Shown: positions 36,095 through 48,800 of the stretch, piece after piece
How positions within the stretch are numbered: position 1 is the stretch's first letter
Layout: every line of letters starts with the position of its first letter
Source of the DNA: Syngnathus acus
Lineage: Eukaryota; Chordata; Actinopteri; Syngnathiformes; Syngnathidae
DNA: 64,000 nucleotides
Assembly (NCBI RefSeq): GCF_901709675.1
Contig: NC_051105.1
Location: forward strand, 2,046,001-2,110,000
Direction: 5' to 3'
Made by a program: the position numbers and the translations under genes
Notes under the pieces: generated by a model
What the model saw: the letters and a program-made list of their open reading frames with translations, nothing else
The model's database searches: none
What the model was told of the DNA's origin: nothing

Positions 36095-39000
36095 TGAATT
36101 CAAGTGTTTTCCTCTCACGATTATGTTTGGCTGCATTGAAAAAAAAAAAGAACAGGCCCAAGATAGCCACACTCATCCCTCTGCCCGCTTTCTTCTTCTT
36201 CCTCCTCTTTTCTTCGTCCAAGCGTTACGTAAACGCCGTGTCCCCCGGAGGACCCCGCCATAGTTGGCTGGGCATGGGCAGCCCCTGATTGGCAGCAGTA
36301 AAAAGCGCGTGCACACACACACGCACACACAAACAAACAGACAGAAGCGCTTAATGAAATCTGAAGGCCTCGGCTCAACGAGCAAAGCCGGCCCCAAGGG
36401 GGAGCGTTTGACCCCCGCCGCCTGACTTCTCACCATCTTCTCTACATCACGTCATCTTTCTCGTTACAAAGACGCCAAAACAACACCAAATTGCCGCTTC
36501 AAAGCAGAATGGCAAACTTCCTGTAGCTTCGGGGGAAGAACAAAATTCTAAGGACATTTAATAATGGCCCAAAAGTGTCGACTTAAGAAATGGACAACTT
36601 TGGAGAGTTTTTTTGGTAGGTCTACTCCTGATTGCCGTGGCTGCCAAATTTCACGCTGCTAAATGTGACAGAATTCAGGGACTGCATTTTCAAAAGAATT
36701 TATAACTATGCTTCAAAATTTAAGCTAAAACGTCTGCTTGAAACAATAAAGATGACCTCCTTGTGTCTTTTCAGGCATCTGTGGAATATTTGGTGGGTCT
36801 ACTCATCTTAGACGTGGCTACCAAGTTTCAGGTTGTTCCGTGAAACTGGCTTCCCAGGCTTAAAGAAAAATGATCGTGGTTGACGGCTTTGTTTGACGAT
36901 TCCGGCAAGTCATCAAATTTTACCGCCATGTTCTCTTCACGCACAATTCCGAAAAAACAGATGTTTCACAATTTGGTGTCGTTGCATACGAGGTTTTAAT
37001 TTGGTCGAAATTGTCCAAAATGACTCAGAGGAGGTCTTCCTCGAAGAACCCCTGGAAGCCATCATGCAGTGTTGTAACAAAGCCATTTCACAAGATGAGA
37101 AAACAGCTGTTATAAAACTCTACTGCTAGCCAAAATAATATCTTACATTAGTCCTACTAAAGAAAGGGCTTGTGTGTCTCGCATTCCTGCGAAAATGATC
37201 TGGCCCGACACCCCAATGATTTTCTACAGGGGTTGCAGGTAACGCTTGTTTTCTTCAAGTGGGAGTGCGCGAGAAATGAAAAGATGTGAGCCTCAGCGAT
37301 ACGACTTAGATGGATAACAGATTCCGATTTGCGTTCCCACATGGCGCGTGGCCACTTTGAGACATCATCCAAAATGTCCCCCTTTGAAAGCACGGGACTT
37401 CCATCAACCTGCAGAATGCTTATTCCGCTCAAAGAGTTGAATGAGCGGACACGTTGATCCCGTGATTTAAAGTGTTTGTCCAGCCGTCAGCGGCGTGACA
37501 GACGACAGCGGCTCTGAGCGGGATGATGTCTTTAGGACCATATTTGGACGTCAATAAAGCACATCGGCCTATTCCGGGCCAAGCCGTATCCACGGGAAAC
37601 CCTTGTGTGTTTAGCAGCTGTTACGCAGCGATTTCTTTTTTCATAGCTCATCCCGTGAATATGACGCAAATGCAAATAATCATGTAAATAATGACGGAGA
37701 TAATGTCAATAATGGAGCAGCGGCAGCAGCAGGCTCACTCCAGTCATGACGCGATTCATTACAATAACAAAATGAAAAAAAAAAGATTCACTCGAATTGT
37801 GACTCAATTTACAATTCATGTCTATTCTAATACGATACAGTCCACTCTAAGTGCAATAAAATTGATGTGAGGTTTACTTTTGACACATCTAGTCCAACAA
37901 TGACTTTGACCTTGGAGTAATCTGAGTGAAAAATGAGTCCCCACAGCGCCGTTGCCAGGAACGTGTCGCTAATAAATGCTGCCAAATAATCATTTGTCTT
38001 CATTTTCCACGCGCGTGAACTTTTTGTTGACGTTTTGGTCGCCTTCACGCGCTAACCTCGACACATTTTGAGAGAGCGGAGTTCTACATCCGTCAGTCAA
38101 GAATTCGATAAGATCTTTGGGAAGTATCGCCTTTCCTTGGCTTTCGCAGAAATATACTTTCAGCACAGGGGAGTGTGATCTATGATGTTACCTGTCAAAA
38201 ATATTAATGTGTGTGTGGGGGGGGGGCAGTAACCTTAGCTATATTTTTAAAAGTTTAGTCATCCCCCCAAAATGAGTGTTAAAATCAGGGCCTTGTATTT
38301 GCAGGTACCAACAGGGCTAACACTAAGATGCACGGAAACAAAAATTATACAAAAACATTCATGCCATGCCTCAAGTGTACGAAGACGTAGCCTTTGGCTA
38401 TAGTTACGCAGCTATGTCGCTAGCCAAAATGCTAAGATAATGTGAAATATGTACTGTCCATAAAACAAAGCTATCTTGTTGTTAGCTCATTAGCCAAAAT
38501 TGAACACTATTATGTTTCAAGCTAATCAGGCTAGCCAGTGGTCCCGCAAACTTACAAAATGAATTAGTTTTCGTGTAATATTGGACACAAAAACATTTCA
38601 TGGGCGTTGAAGGAGCTAACAAAATGCTTTTGAACTGAGTTATGAAGAAGATATTTTGGACTTGCTGGGAGTCCTGTGATGTTCGCTGACGCTAATTAGC
38701 CGTTTTGTGTCTCGCTCTGGTGACTGTCTGATTTTTGGCCTTTTGAAGGCTCCGCCGCGGGATGATCCAATTAGTCGAATCCGGCACGGGGATCAGGGGT
38801 TGGCCGGCCACTCGGCCGGACCTGCGTGAGGCCGACCACACCGGGCGAATCCACCTCGACCTCGGTGATGATTCCAAAAAAGAAATCACTCAAGTTACGT
38901 GGAGATCCAGAGAAGTACTGTACTGAACAAAATTTTACTTCATTAGTGTCCTCGTACGACGAGTACTTAGTTTTGGTTTAGTTACGTTACTTTTTGCGAA

Positions 39001-39893
39001 TGCTAGCATGTTGCCGTGACTGACAGATCAAAGTCTGGAGCGTGTCAGCGAGCAGTCGTAATCCTCTCAGCTCGCCGGCCTCATTCCCAGACTTGTAATG
39101 CTTGGTCATGATGTTTACGTGGCCTTTTGTCTTTTTTGTCACCCCCCGCTAGCCCGCAGCCACCCACCTCCTAATCGGCCTCCTATTTGATCAGTCTAAT
39201 CATGATAGACACATTTACCAAATTTCATGTACCTAATTAAAACTGGCTTTGAGGGCAGAATTTTCAAGTAAAAGTCATGAGCTAAGTTTGGTGATGTATT
39301 CTGTACGTCTTCAAACTTTGCTGCCATGCTCCGTCCAGCATTCCAGCATAAAATTTGCTAGTGACGTCATTAAGATAGCTTGTGATGCAGCTAAATGAAT
39401 CAGACGATCAGCGCTTCCCTTTGTAGGAAGGCTTTTGCGTCATCAGCCCACATTTCTGGGTCAAAGCGTGTTTGTAATGTATCTTAAGAAGCGAGTTAAC
39501 GTCCTTGTAAGCGTACTTGACTTCTGAAATCCAAACACAAAGTCGCCGCTTAAGAGTTTGTTATCATTCCTGTCGGAGAACTGACGATCGTTAAAGTTTG
39601 GTGTGGAAGAGCCGTGAAATTGGCGCACGAGGGACAAAAGTGGACGTTTACTGACAAGAAAATGTCAAGATATGAACTGCTTTCATCGGAGAGCTAGTTT
39701 AGTCTGCGTGTGAGCGTTTAAGTGTGAGCTGCGGCGTACAGCAGCGACTGCCGACCGTTCCATTTGCAACTATGCCGCATACATTTTATTTTGCATCCTG
39801 TACGGTGACTATAACAACTCTCCACACCCCAGTTTTCATGCGACATAAGCTAAATATTTTCCAAACATTTCCCAACATTATTCTGGCCTACAC

Positions 39894-40256
39894 ATATAAA
39901 GAATATCAATCCACCCCCCTCCCCCCTTGTTTATGCCCTCTCTGTAACCCCCCCTTGGAGCCCACCCGCATTCACCCCCTCTCCACCTGACTAGCCAATA
40001 GGACCAGGCAGGCTGGTCTGGGTGTGGGCTGAGCCCGGGGGAGGAGGTTGCAAGGTAGGGGGAACTGACCGGACGGGACCAAACGCCCCGACGAATCGGC
40101 CAGCCAGACGGCCAAGCAGGCAGCGAAGGGAAACATTTCACACCCTGGTGAAGATTCCGCCTTCTTCCCCCAATGGATCTACACAACTTCAGGTTCCGCC
40201 ACACCTGAGAGGAAAAGCCGGGAGACCGATCCCGGGTGACTTTTCAAGCAGGGGAA
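39894..40256 (+). promoter_or_regulatory. arhgap20: Candidate distal promoter and 5' UTR of arhgap20
   Basis: An ATATAAA box at 39894-39900 is followed by C-rich and then GC-rich sequence leading into an ATG at 40257 with a good downstream donor. This is the expected shape of a first exon. Transcription is not shown by sequence alone. Confidence 0.4.
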
Positions 40257-40346
40257 ATGTTTCAGGAGAACTTTCCTGACATGGACAAGCAAGAAGAGAT
40301 GGCGAGGGGCCGCGCTGGAAGCTGCGTGGAGTTTCACAGCGTCAGG
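40257..40346 (+). CDS. arhgap20: Candidate alternative first coding exon of arhgap20
   Basis: ATG at 40257 opens 30 codons (MFQENFPDMDKQEEMARG and onward, ending HSVR) up to the donor GTCAGG/GTGAGT, ending in phase 0. The second arhgap20 exon at 47814 also starts in phase 0 with KMKTLAQRR, so this exon can replace the polyQ first exon at 45826. No other same-strand gene lies between them. It could instead belong to a separate transcript. Confidence 0.5.
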
Positions 40347-43300
40347 GTGAGTGCCTCTCACGCGCGAGTCCAAGTGACGGCTGACCACGGCCGTGATGAT
40401 GACAGGTCGCATGTGGGAAGTGATGGAGGTGGGAATCTCACAGAGTTGCAGGAACACAGTCAAGTGTTTCTACTCGTGATGAAACGAAACGCTTACAAAA
40501 TGGCGCCAGTTCGCACTGTCCGTTTGTCGATGGAAGTGGAACTGGAAGAAATCGGGAGCTTTTTGGACTTCTTGGAAAAAAAATTGTGGGCGTACCCATG
40601 CTGGACATGGCAACCATAAACCCTAACCTAAAACCAACCCTAACCCTGAATTTAAAAAAAAAAATAATAATAGATTTGGGGCAAGCAGAACTTTTTGTGG
40701 TGTCTTCTCCCCAAATCTCTCAATCGAGCACAACAAGTCAGGAGCAGGAGTGATGTTGACAGCCAGCCAAACATCTTTGAGAATTCTGCACACCAAGCTT
40801 TATTTCAGAAGGCAAGAATCGCCCAAAGTACGGATCATTTCGGGATATGTTGAAGCCTTATTGCCGCATTTCATATGTTTGCTAAACATAAACATGCTGG
40901 TGTAAATCTGAGGAAAGCGGATTGATGATCTTCATCCAAATTGGAAACTGCTCTGTAATCCCGTTTGAAGCGCAGCTATGAAAATGTATTTTTCTTTTTT
41001 CATCTGTCACACTAAAGGATATTTATGATGGAGTGATTCCAGAGCAGGGATTACCTCCAAGGAGGATGAATCTCATGAAGGCTTTAAACCGATGTACACA
41101 TATTTTTTTTTTCCTTCTTCGTGTTGTGACCTACTTCTTGCCTGTGGCCGACCTTTGGGCTGGGAAACAAGTAAGGAAACAGTCAGGTGGCACCACGTGA
41201 GGTCACCGCCAGACTCAAGGGAATGTGTGAAGCGCCTTCCACCGCACCCGCTGCGAGTAATCTCGCCTTTTATGTTTTGACAGACAATTTGGCTCGCATC
41301 CATCCATCCATTTCTCCTCTTGTGACCTTTCTATAAATGTTAGCTATGATTGTGCTAATGGCTAATAACGCCCCCATCTTAGTTTGACTCTCATAATGTT
41401 TACTTTTAAATCTCCGACGCAGCACTTTTCCACATCTTGCCGAGTGGTGGTCGTGCATGTTGCACGTGTTGAGGGGGAAAAGCATCGGGGAGGTCAGTGA
41501 GGTCATCAGCCTCGATTATGGAAGCACGCACGTACATGATGCGTGCACGTGCCGTGATTATATGAAGCTGGGGAGCTTTCATTAAGTTTGCTGGACTGGT
41601 TCCAGTGTATCATTACCGCTCCTAAGTCATAACATGCCAGACAACACTAATCATGTAGCGTGTGTACACTGAGGCATGTATGCACAGCCATGTGTGTGTG
41701 TGTGTGTGTGTATAGGACAGTTGCGATGTATTCAGGCATGCATTTGTTCTCGCATGACTGATTTAACCACTTTTTATATTATGAGGTTGATTTTCTTCCT
41801 CAAATTCGAACCTTTATTTTGATCTCCCTCCATCAGTTGATGAAGTTACAATCATTATGGGAGCGAGCTGGATTCCGAAGCCCAAGATTCAAGTCCCAGT
41901 TAGCCTTGTGACTTTTGAAAGCATTCACGTCGACTGAAGTCCCAGCTGATGACGCCACGATGCTATTTCACGTGTTTCAGGAAGATGTGTGACTTCACTT
42001 GGACTTAATTGACTCCAGACCTCAACTCGACTATGACCTGTCCCGGTAGTCAGCAGACCGCTTTTTCCTCGAACAAACAAAAAGAGTTTATCGGACCTAT
42101 ATTATCCGGTGCCAGGTGGGCTCTGACTCGAGGCTTCGACTTGACCGACTTTAAGCGAGAGAGCCCCGTTAGACCTTCAGACGGGTTGTGGTGACTCGGC
42201 AGGTTGTGAAGTCTGAGACTTCAGGGTGGCGGCGGGAGGTATTAGGTCAGCTGTAAGAGGCCGGGGGATTAAGTCCGACTGACCCTGCAGAAGTGGACTA
42301 GGGGAGGAGGAGGGGCTTCAGGTGGAAGTGAAGCAAGTAAGATAGTGATGGAGCGTTTGATGAGATGGCCCTTGGCACTTGTTAGAGAGGTGGTGAGAGA
42401 AGTATCTCCCCCTGCTGCTCAGACCGAAGCCATGAAAGCAGCAAATAGGCATTTTTATGCTAACATTACTGTTTGGCAGATTGATGCCATTTCTAGACTT
42501 TCTTCGGCCAACAATCACATCCCCGCAGGTTCGGTATTCTCCGAGCTTGTGGAACTGTTGGAACGGCCCTGGTTGGACTGCTTGCTTTGGCAGCTAAATG
42601 ACGTTTACGCGTGTTTATCGAGACAAATCGCAGAAAAGAAAAAAAAAAGATGTGCTGGCTAAAATCAATTTATGCTGTCATATCACAGCCAAATATTTGC
42701 CGCATTGGCTCCATTTGTCGAGTTGGACAAAATATTAGGCACGGCTATTGTGTCGGTTCTCTGACCTGATGTTTGTGGCCACTGGGATTCACGTTTATTA
42801 CTTTGTTGTGATGAACGCGCACACGTACAAACACACGCACACATCCAGATGTGTGGGAGTGCGCACGCAATGACACGACGCCAGCGCTGTTGTTCTCCTT
42901 ACTTGGCTTTGCTCCGACGCGCCATATGTTTTCATTTCATGTCATGACGCACTTGACCCCCTGCGGGGTGGGGGTGCGCTGTCACACTTTGCAAACACCT
43001 TTCAAAATAGCAACACTTAAACATGTGAGTTTGTTCAAGTGCGCAACGTCATAAAGACACTTACGGAGGAGGTTTATGATGACATCATCATTAGGTCAAA
43101 TGAAATATTTTTTTTTCCATTTCACAAATCAAAACTACTTTACACAATTTTAAATAAACATCTATTCTTTCTACATTACAGGTTAATGGATTTATTGTCG
43201 ATAAAGTGAAAAAGAATGACTTAACATATTTATTTATAACTCAAACGTAGGCCTTGAGCCCAAACGTTTGTCCCCCCAAGATCTGTCTGCTCAGTCCAAC

Positions 43301-45500
43301 ATGTGTGCCAGTGAAATGAAGAAGCCATGTTGTCTTTGCTTCAAAATATTAGGGAGCCCCTCCTCGCCCCCCTGCCTCCGACCCAAATCCCAAGATCAGC
43401 ATGCGAAGCTTCCTCGATGCGACCTCTGAACTTTTTGTTTATTATCTGACATGAATTTGGTGGGAACAAGTCGAGACGTCTTAACCTTAGGTCGCCGTGC
43501 AGGTTTCACCTGGTGGTCCCGGCCCCCCCTCCCAAGGTGGAATGCGGGCTTTAGACCTCTTGGCTCCTGACCTCTCGGATACGATACGGGACCGATGCTG
43601 AGAACGTGACGGCTGACTGACACGCACGCAGAAGTAGACGAACAAACTTATCTCGCGTTGATTAGCTTTGGTGGCTCCACGTCTGGATCCTCCAGCTGAG
43701 AGCTTGAGAGCCCCGTCGAGCTTTCAATTTGGGTTCTTAATGGACCCGCCGCCAGTCTAAACACAGTGTTGAGATTAATATTACATTCGTGAAATAACAA
43801 TAAATCAATTTTAAGTGGCTAGCATTTTAGCTTTATAGCGCCCTCTGCTGTGGACTTAAAATTGACGTAAAACTGCCGTTGGGCTCGCTTTGCGGACGCC
43901 GCAGCTCACATGTCGCGTGATGGCTAATTACGCAAGCGCCCGAGTTCGAGCACTACTTACGTTTGTGAGAAAGTTGGGTCAAATTGATGCAACATGCACA
44001 GATACCCGAGAGCTAAAATCATTTGTCCATTCTTTTCTCAACCATAGCGTGACATCACAACAACAACAGTCGTAGTAGTAGTAGTAGTAGTCGTAGCACA
44101 TGGCAGCACGTCAGCAGCATGTCAACTCTCTGCAGGCACACCGCACTAATCTGATTAGTCAGGTCACAGGGTGTGTGTGTGTGTGTGTGCGCGTGCGTGT
44201 GTGCGAGTGTGTGTGTGTGTGTGTAAGAGGACAGTGGCCAGGCTCAGACGTCTGCTTTTCTGTCTTGTGTCTCCTCCCTATCATGGTATGTCTGTCTGAT
44301 TCTCCAGAAGGGTCTGAAACCAAAACATCTATTTTGTTCAGGCACTTGTGGGAGGCTCCCTAAGTAGCAGTAATGGTTTTCTTGGGAAGTTGTTTTGGGC
44401 GTGCTTGCCTGGTTCGGGGGGTATTTAATTTTTGTTGTATATCAGGGATAGGCAACTGGCGGCCCACAACCATACCCAGAGTGGTCTCTCAGTGTTTACG
44501 TCATACTACCTACAACTTCTCATATTAGCTTCTAATACTTTTGATACTACAACTTCCTCTAGTAATGGTGTCCTACCGATACTACTTCTGCTAATAGCAC
44601 CATCAATTTAGCATAATGTTTTTTCTTAAAGCAGGTTGTAAAATTTGTGTCTGACATCACCTTACGGACAGGACACGGAAAAGAAAGGAAAAGTCTGGAA
44701 AGTTATTATTGTTGTCATCCTCTGGCCAGCAGAAACAGTTCAAACCGCGCAGGCAGGCAGGCAGGCAGGCAACGCACGCGGCGTTTCCAACCACAACGCC
44801 GACACACCCTGGGCCCAGTCTGGCGCTCCGCTCTGGATCCTCCAGACGGACCAGACTGCTGCTGTCCAGAATAACATCAGGAAACAGACGGGTCGCCTCG
44901 AAAAGCCTCTGCAGCGGTTCTAACTTTAGCTGGACCGTCATTTAACATGCTGAGAACTGCTTGGAGTATTACAGTTAGCACTGTGGCTTGTTAGCAAAGG
45001 GTGCCAGAACACTAAAGGCGGAATATCGTCAACTTGAATGCATATCAACTTCAGTGCCTTGTCCTCGACTCAACTTCTTTTGCCTTTTCGTGTTAAATTT
45101 CAAATGATTAAAAGTGCTAGTTCAACTACAGTGTTTTAATGACCTCAAAATAAACAAGAAACTATTGCAATGAACAATACCAATAGCTTGGAATTAATAC
45201 ATCACATTGAATGCAATATTCTTTAAATATATGTATACAACACAGTAATACATTGATATTAATCTATCATTAAGGAAAAAATATTCATTTTTTATTTATT
45301 TGAATGTAATTATATGTTGATTGACTAAAGTGAACAGTCAGGAAAATGATATTTTAGTGAAATAAATTACTTTTAAATGTAATTAATTTCATACTTGTAA
45401 TTTGTTCTTTAAACGTCTTTATATTAAGACCTGATAGTCAAGTTAGCATTTCTATTTCCGGTCACTTATGTGTTCGCAACTACTGACCTATCAGAATAAA
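40347..45500. other. Probable intron of the long arhgap20 transcript
   Basis: No coding exon is supported. It contains a telomere-like patch (40618-40650), a GT microsatellite (44170-44224), a TAG repeat (44072-44093), a GGCA repeat (44749-44770), an AT-rich stretch (45170-45420) and a possible hAT-like end at 44443. Confidence 0.5.
44170..44224. repeat. (GT)n microsatellite, interrupted
   Basis: A GT run of about 55 bp with GC and GA interruptions. Confidence 0.9.
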
Positions 45501-45508
45501 GCATACTG

Positions 45509-45515
45509 TATAAAA
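45509..45515 (+). promoter_or_regulatory. arhgap20: TATA box of the proximal arhgap20 promoter
   Basis: TATAAAA lies 311 bp upstream of the ATG at 45826 in otherwise AT-rich DNA that turns GC-rich just after it, consistent with a start site near 45540. Confidence 0.5.
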
Positions 45516-45825
45516 CGGCCCCGTCAGTTACAATGTGCGGAGTTAATACATTTTATTTTGTTAACAAAACGGAAGTATCTAATTTAACACCATCTACCTT
45601 GATTGTCATTGGAGTCCTCGAGTCGAGAGGCGCTCAGACCAAATTGCGTCCGCTTGGAGTAAGCAGCTTCCCTCCGGGCTTGTCTCTTGGCGAACACCCA
45701 CCGTCATGGATCATCCACGGGCTTGCGTCCAGCTGTCTGCCGGATAAAACAACAAATTAATCGGACCGCCGTGTCATGGGAATACTGTTCGCACGGGGCG
45801 ACCGGCCCGGTGGATCTGTTTTTTG

Positions 45826-48800
45826 ATGGAAAGCATGTCACCGCAGCAGCAGCAACAGCAACAGCAGCAACAGCAGCAGCAGCAACAGGGCACCGCCACG
45901 GGTCGGAGCGACTCCGACTCTGTGGCCGGGAAAAACGCGCCGCTCCCGGATAATAAAAAGGTAGCTAGACAAATCTTGTATTCACCAACTGTATAATGGT
46001 TTTGGCAGTTTAGAATTGTTTTTAAAAGCATATTTGTGCCAAAAACCTTTTCTTTTTTGACAATTGCATCCTTTGCTGATTGCGCTTTTGTGTGGAATCT
46101 GGAACTTTTGTGTTTAAATGGAAAACAGAAACTAACCAACCAACAAATCTAAATTATATGGGAAAACTATAGACTGTGTGTGCAAGACAAAACATTGCGG
46201 AGTCACACATGTCCCCTTTATCCTATCCTATTGTCACCTTTTTATGCTCAAATGTTGTTTTAATTGTAAAATTTCGCAATTCTATATTACTTTCCTGGGC
46301 AAATTTGTTACAGTTCTTTTTTTGGACAAACATGTAACATTATAGTGCAAAAAATATGTTAATTATAAATGTGATTATTCAGCACGGTCATCGTGATGCT
46401 TTATCAGAGACACACCTAAAAAAGCACACACAGACAATAGATTGCTTTTGATGCATTAATCATGCTTAAAAAATTGCCCATGTTGATTACTTTTGGCTTC
46501 GTTACATCGACAAACGCACGCACAATATAGTGATGTCAACAAATTCTGCTAAACAGCGCTCCGTGCGGCCCTTGTTAGAACTGCAGTTGTAATGCTGAGT
46601 CGAAAAACGAGGCCCTAATTGATTTTTTAGTTAGAATTCCAACGCATTTGTACTGTTAAATTATGCATAAAAAATAATTATATTTTACTGTAAATAATGA
46701 AAAAAACCTGATTCATGTTGCACTTCTTCAGGGGGTGTACAGAATAGTTGCACCCTGGCGAGCTTTTTGCAGTCGTTTGTGCTCGGGGTCACCAAAGAGC
46801 TCACGAATGTTGAGTTTCCACATGCCGACATTTATCTGCATTTTTGTCTCAATGACGGATGGGCTGCATGCTAGCATAAGTGGTAGCTGACAGGTACCTA
46901 CAAGAGCTACACAAAAATAAATGCTGTGTTTTGATTGACATGAACCAAGAAGGTACTAATTTTATAATGTTCATGATCATTGTGGCTGTTCTAAAGTCAG
47001 TCTAATATTTTGGTGACAGGAGGCAGCCAAAGTATTCGAACCATGTCCCGTCGTGATGCAATGCGACGAGGCGATGTGCCAACTTTGGACTTGTTCCTCT
47101 TGTTATGTCAGAAGTGTGCAGCATGCCGCTCGTCAGCCACTTGACAAATGTTACCGTTGTCTTCAGCAAGCACCATCATGGCAACACGTTCAAGACATTC
47201 AAGACAAAATGTCTTTTGCCATCTTTCTCTGAACATAGACAACGGCGCCTTGACGGTTTGTTCCGTGACCAGACTTTAAGCGAAGGGTGTTATTGGAATA
47301 CGCAACAACAAAATGAAACATTACTCACAGGCATATTTTCATCATCCTCTGGGAAAAACTCAGATTATTCCTGCAGCTCACTGAGAAGCCATGACCGTCC
47401 CCACGTTTATCCGTTCCTATCTTACACTTCCGTGAACATCAATTGTGCATGAAGGAATGTTGTAAACTTTGCGCAGAATCACACACACGCTGATTGAAGT
47501 GAAGACTGAAGTGGTTCAATCGAGTCAAGTCTATCAACAAAAATTGTGTTTCAATACTTTTTGTCCGCAGACGACTTTTGCGTGCTACTTTCCATCCTGA
47601 GCTCAATTCCTCTTTTTTTCTTCTCCTCCGTTGTGGCCACTTCTCTTTTCCTTCCAGCCGCCACACTTCCCCTCAAAAGTCTCTCTTCTGCCACCCACAC
47701 ACACACACACACACACGGATGGATAAAAGTTGGCTTCCTGGTGGTATTTCCTGTGAGGACCAAACTGATCACATGTGTTTGTGTCTTCAATTTGTGTGTT
47801 TCTGTTTGTGTAGAAGATGAAGACTTTGGCTCAGAGAAGACAATCTGCTCCCTCATTGGTCATCAGCAAAGCACTGACCAGGTCCAGAAGCACATCAAGG
47901 TATGCAAACACTAACACACATACAAATGCATTGGAGGACACGCCTAATGTATGTGCACATATACACAAATACTCACAAAAATGATGACCAGCATGCACAA
48001 AAGTTCACACACACACACGCATGCTGCTTTAGCTGTGTTGTCGCACTACGATGTCATAGTTGTTACGTTGCCGAGACAGCTAGCATCCTGCGCTAACACT
48101 TGACATGTGTTATGGTGCAACCGTTTTTTTATATTATATTGACTCCCAGGACAAAACGTTCCGTGAGAGGGTTGACAACCAAAGTTGAACGCCCAGGGAG
48201 AAGGCGGGGGTCATGTGACCCATCCGTGGCTCCGTAGGGGGGGGGGGAGGTTGATTGACATGTTTATGTGATACAAGACTCTTTGTGGCACACGTGTCCA
48301 AATCCCTTCAACTTCCTCCTGATAAGCGGAGCCAAACGCACCGGGGGGAACTTTAATTAGCCATGCCTGCACCAGCCCTGTTTCATACACTGCCAGCTTT
48401 GAGAGGGAGAAAGAAAGAAAGAGGAGGATCAGTGTGTATGTGTGTGTGTATGATTAATTTCTGTCTATAATGTGAAGGCATTCGCATATTTCTGAGTCTG
48501 TGTGTTTGTAAAACAACCTGATCGCTCACACCTCAAGTTATATGATCACTTAATGAGCCTTTTGGGTTTGTTGTTATGCAAGCGAGCCTCATGCTTTCAT
48601 CCAATCACATAAGCTCATGCTGGCTCATCGGTCTTTCACCACTCGTAGGAAAGTACCGGAGTGTGCACATCTGTGTGTGTGTATGAGTTGTAACCTAGCA
48701 ACGTGTTTTCCAAAAGGCAACACGACATTCTGACATCGTTAAAAGTGAAATTCAATAATACAGTGAGGTCACTTCCTGTCGGCCTGGCTTTCCCATCAGG

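Larger units (their letters stand above)
29975..39880. other. Intergenic region between rnf17 and arhgap20; no supported gene
   Basis: About 10 kb without a splice-supported coding exon. Open frames here are short or cross homopolymers. It holds AT-rich sequence (30.2-30.7 kb), TG and CA microsatellites, old repeat fragments, and a few clusters of homeodomain/POU-like motifs (31.9 kb, 37.67 kb) that could be enhancers. Confidence 0.6.

Noticed and set aside
42345-42662. 105-codon plus-strand open frame inside the long arhgap20 intron
   Set aside because: No splice signals fit arhgap20 phases and no homology is recognised. The underlying DNA might be a conserved non-coding element, but I cannot tell.
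44443-44470. CAGGGATAGGCAACTGGCGG, like the end of a hAT transposon
   Set aside because: Only one end is visible, with no partner terminal repeat or 8-bp duplication found, so it was not listed as an element.
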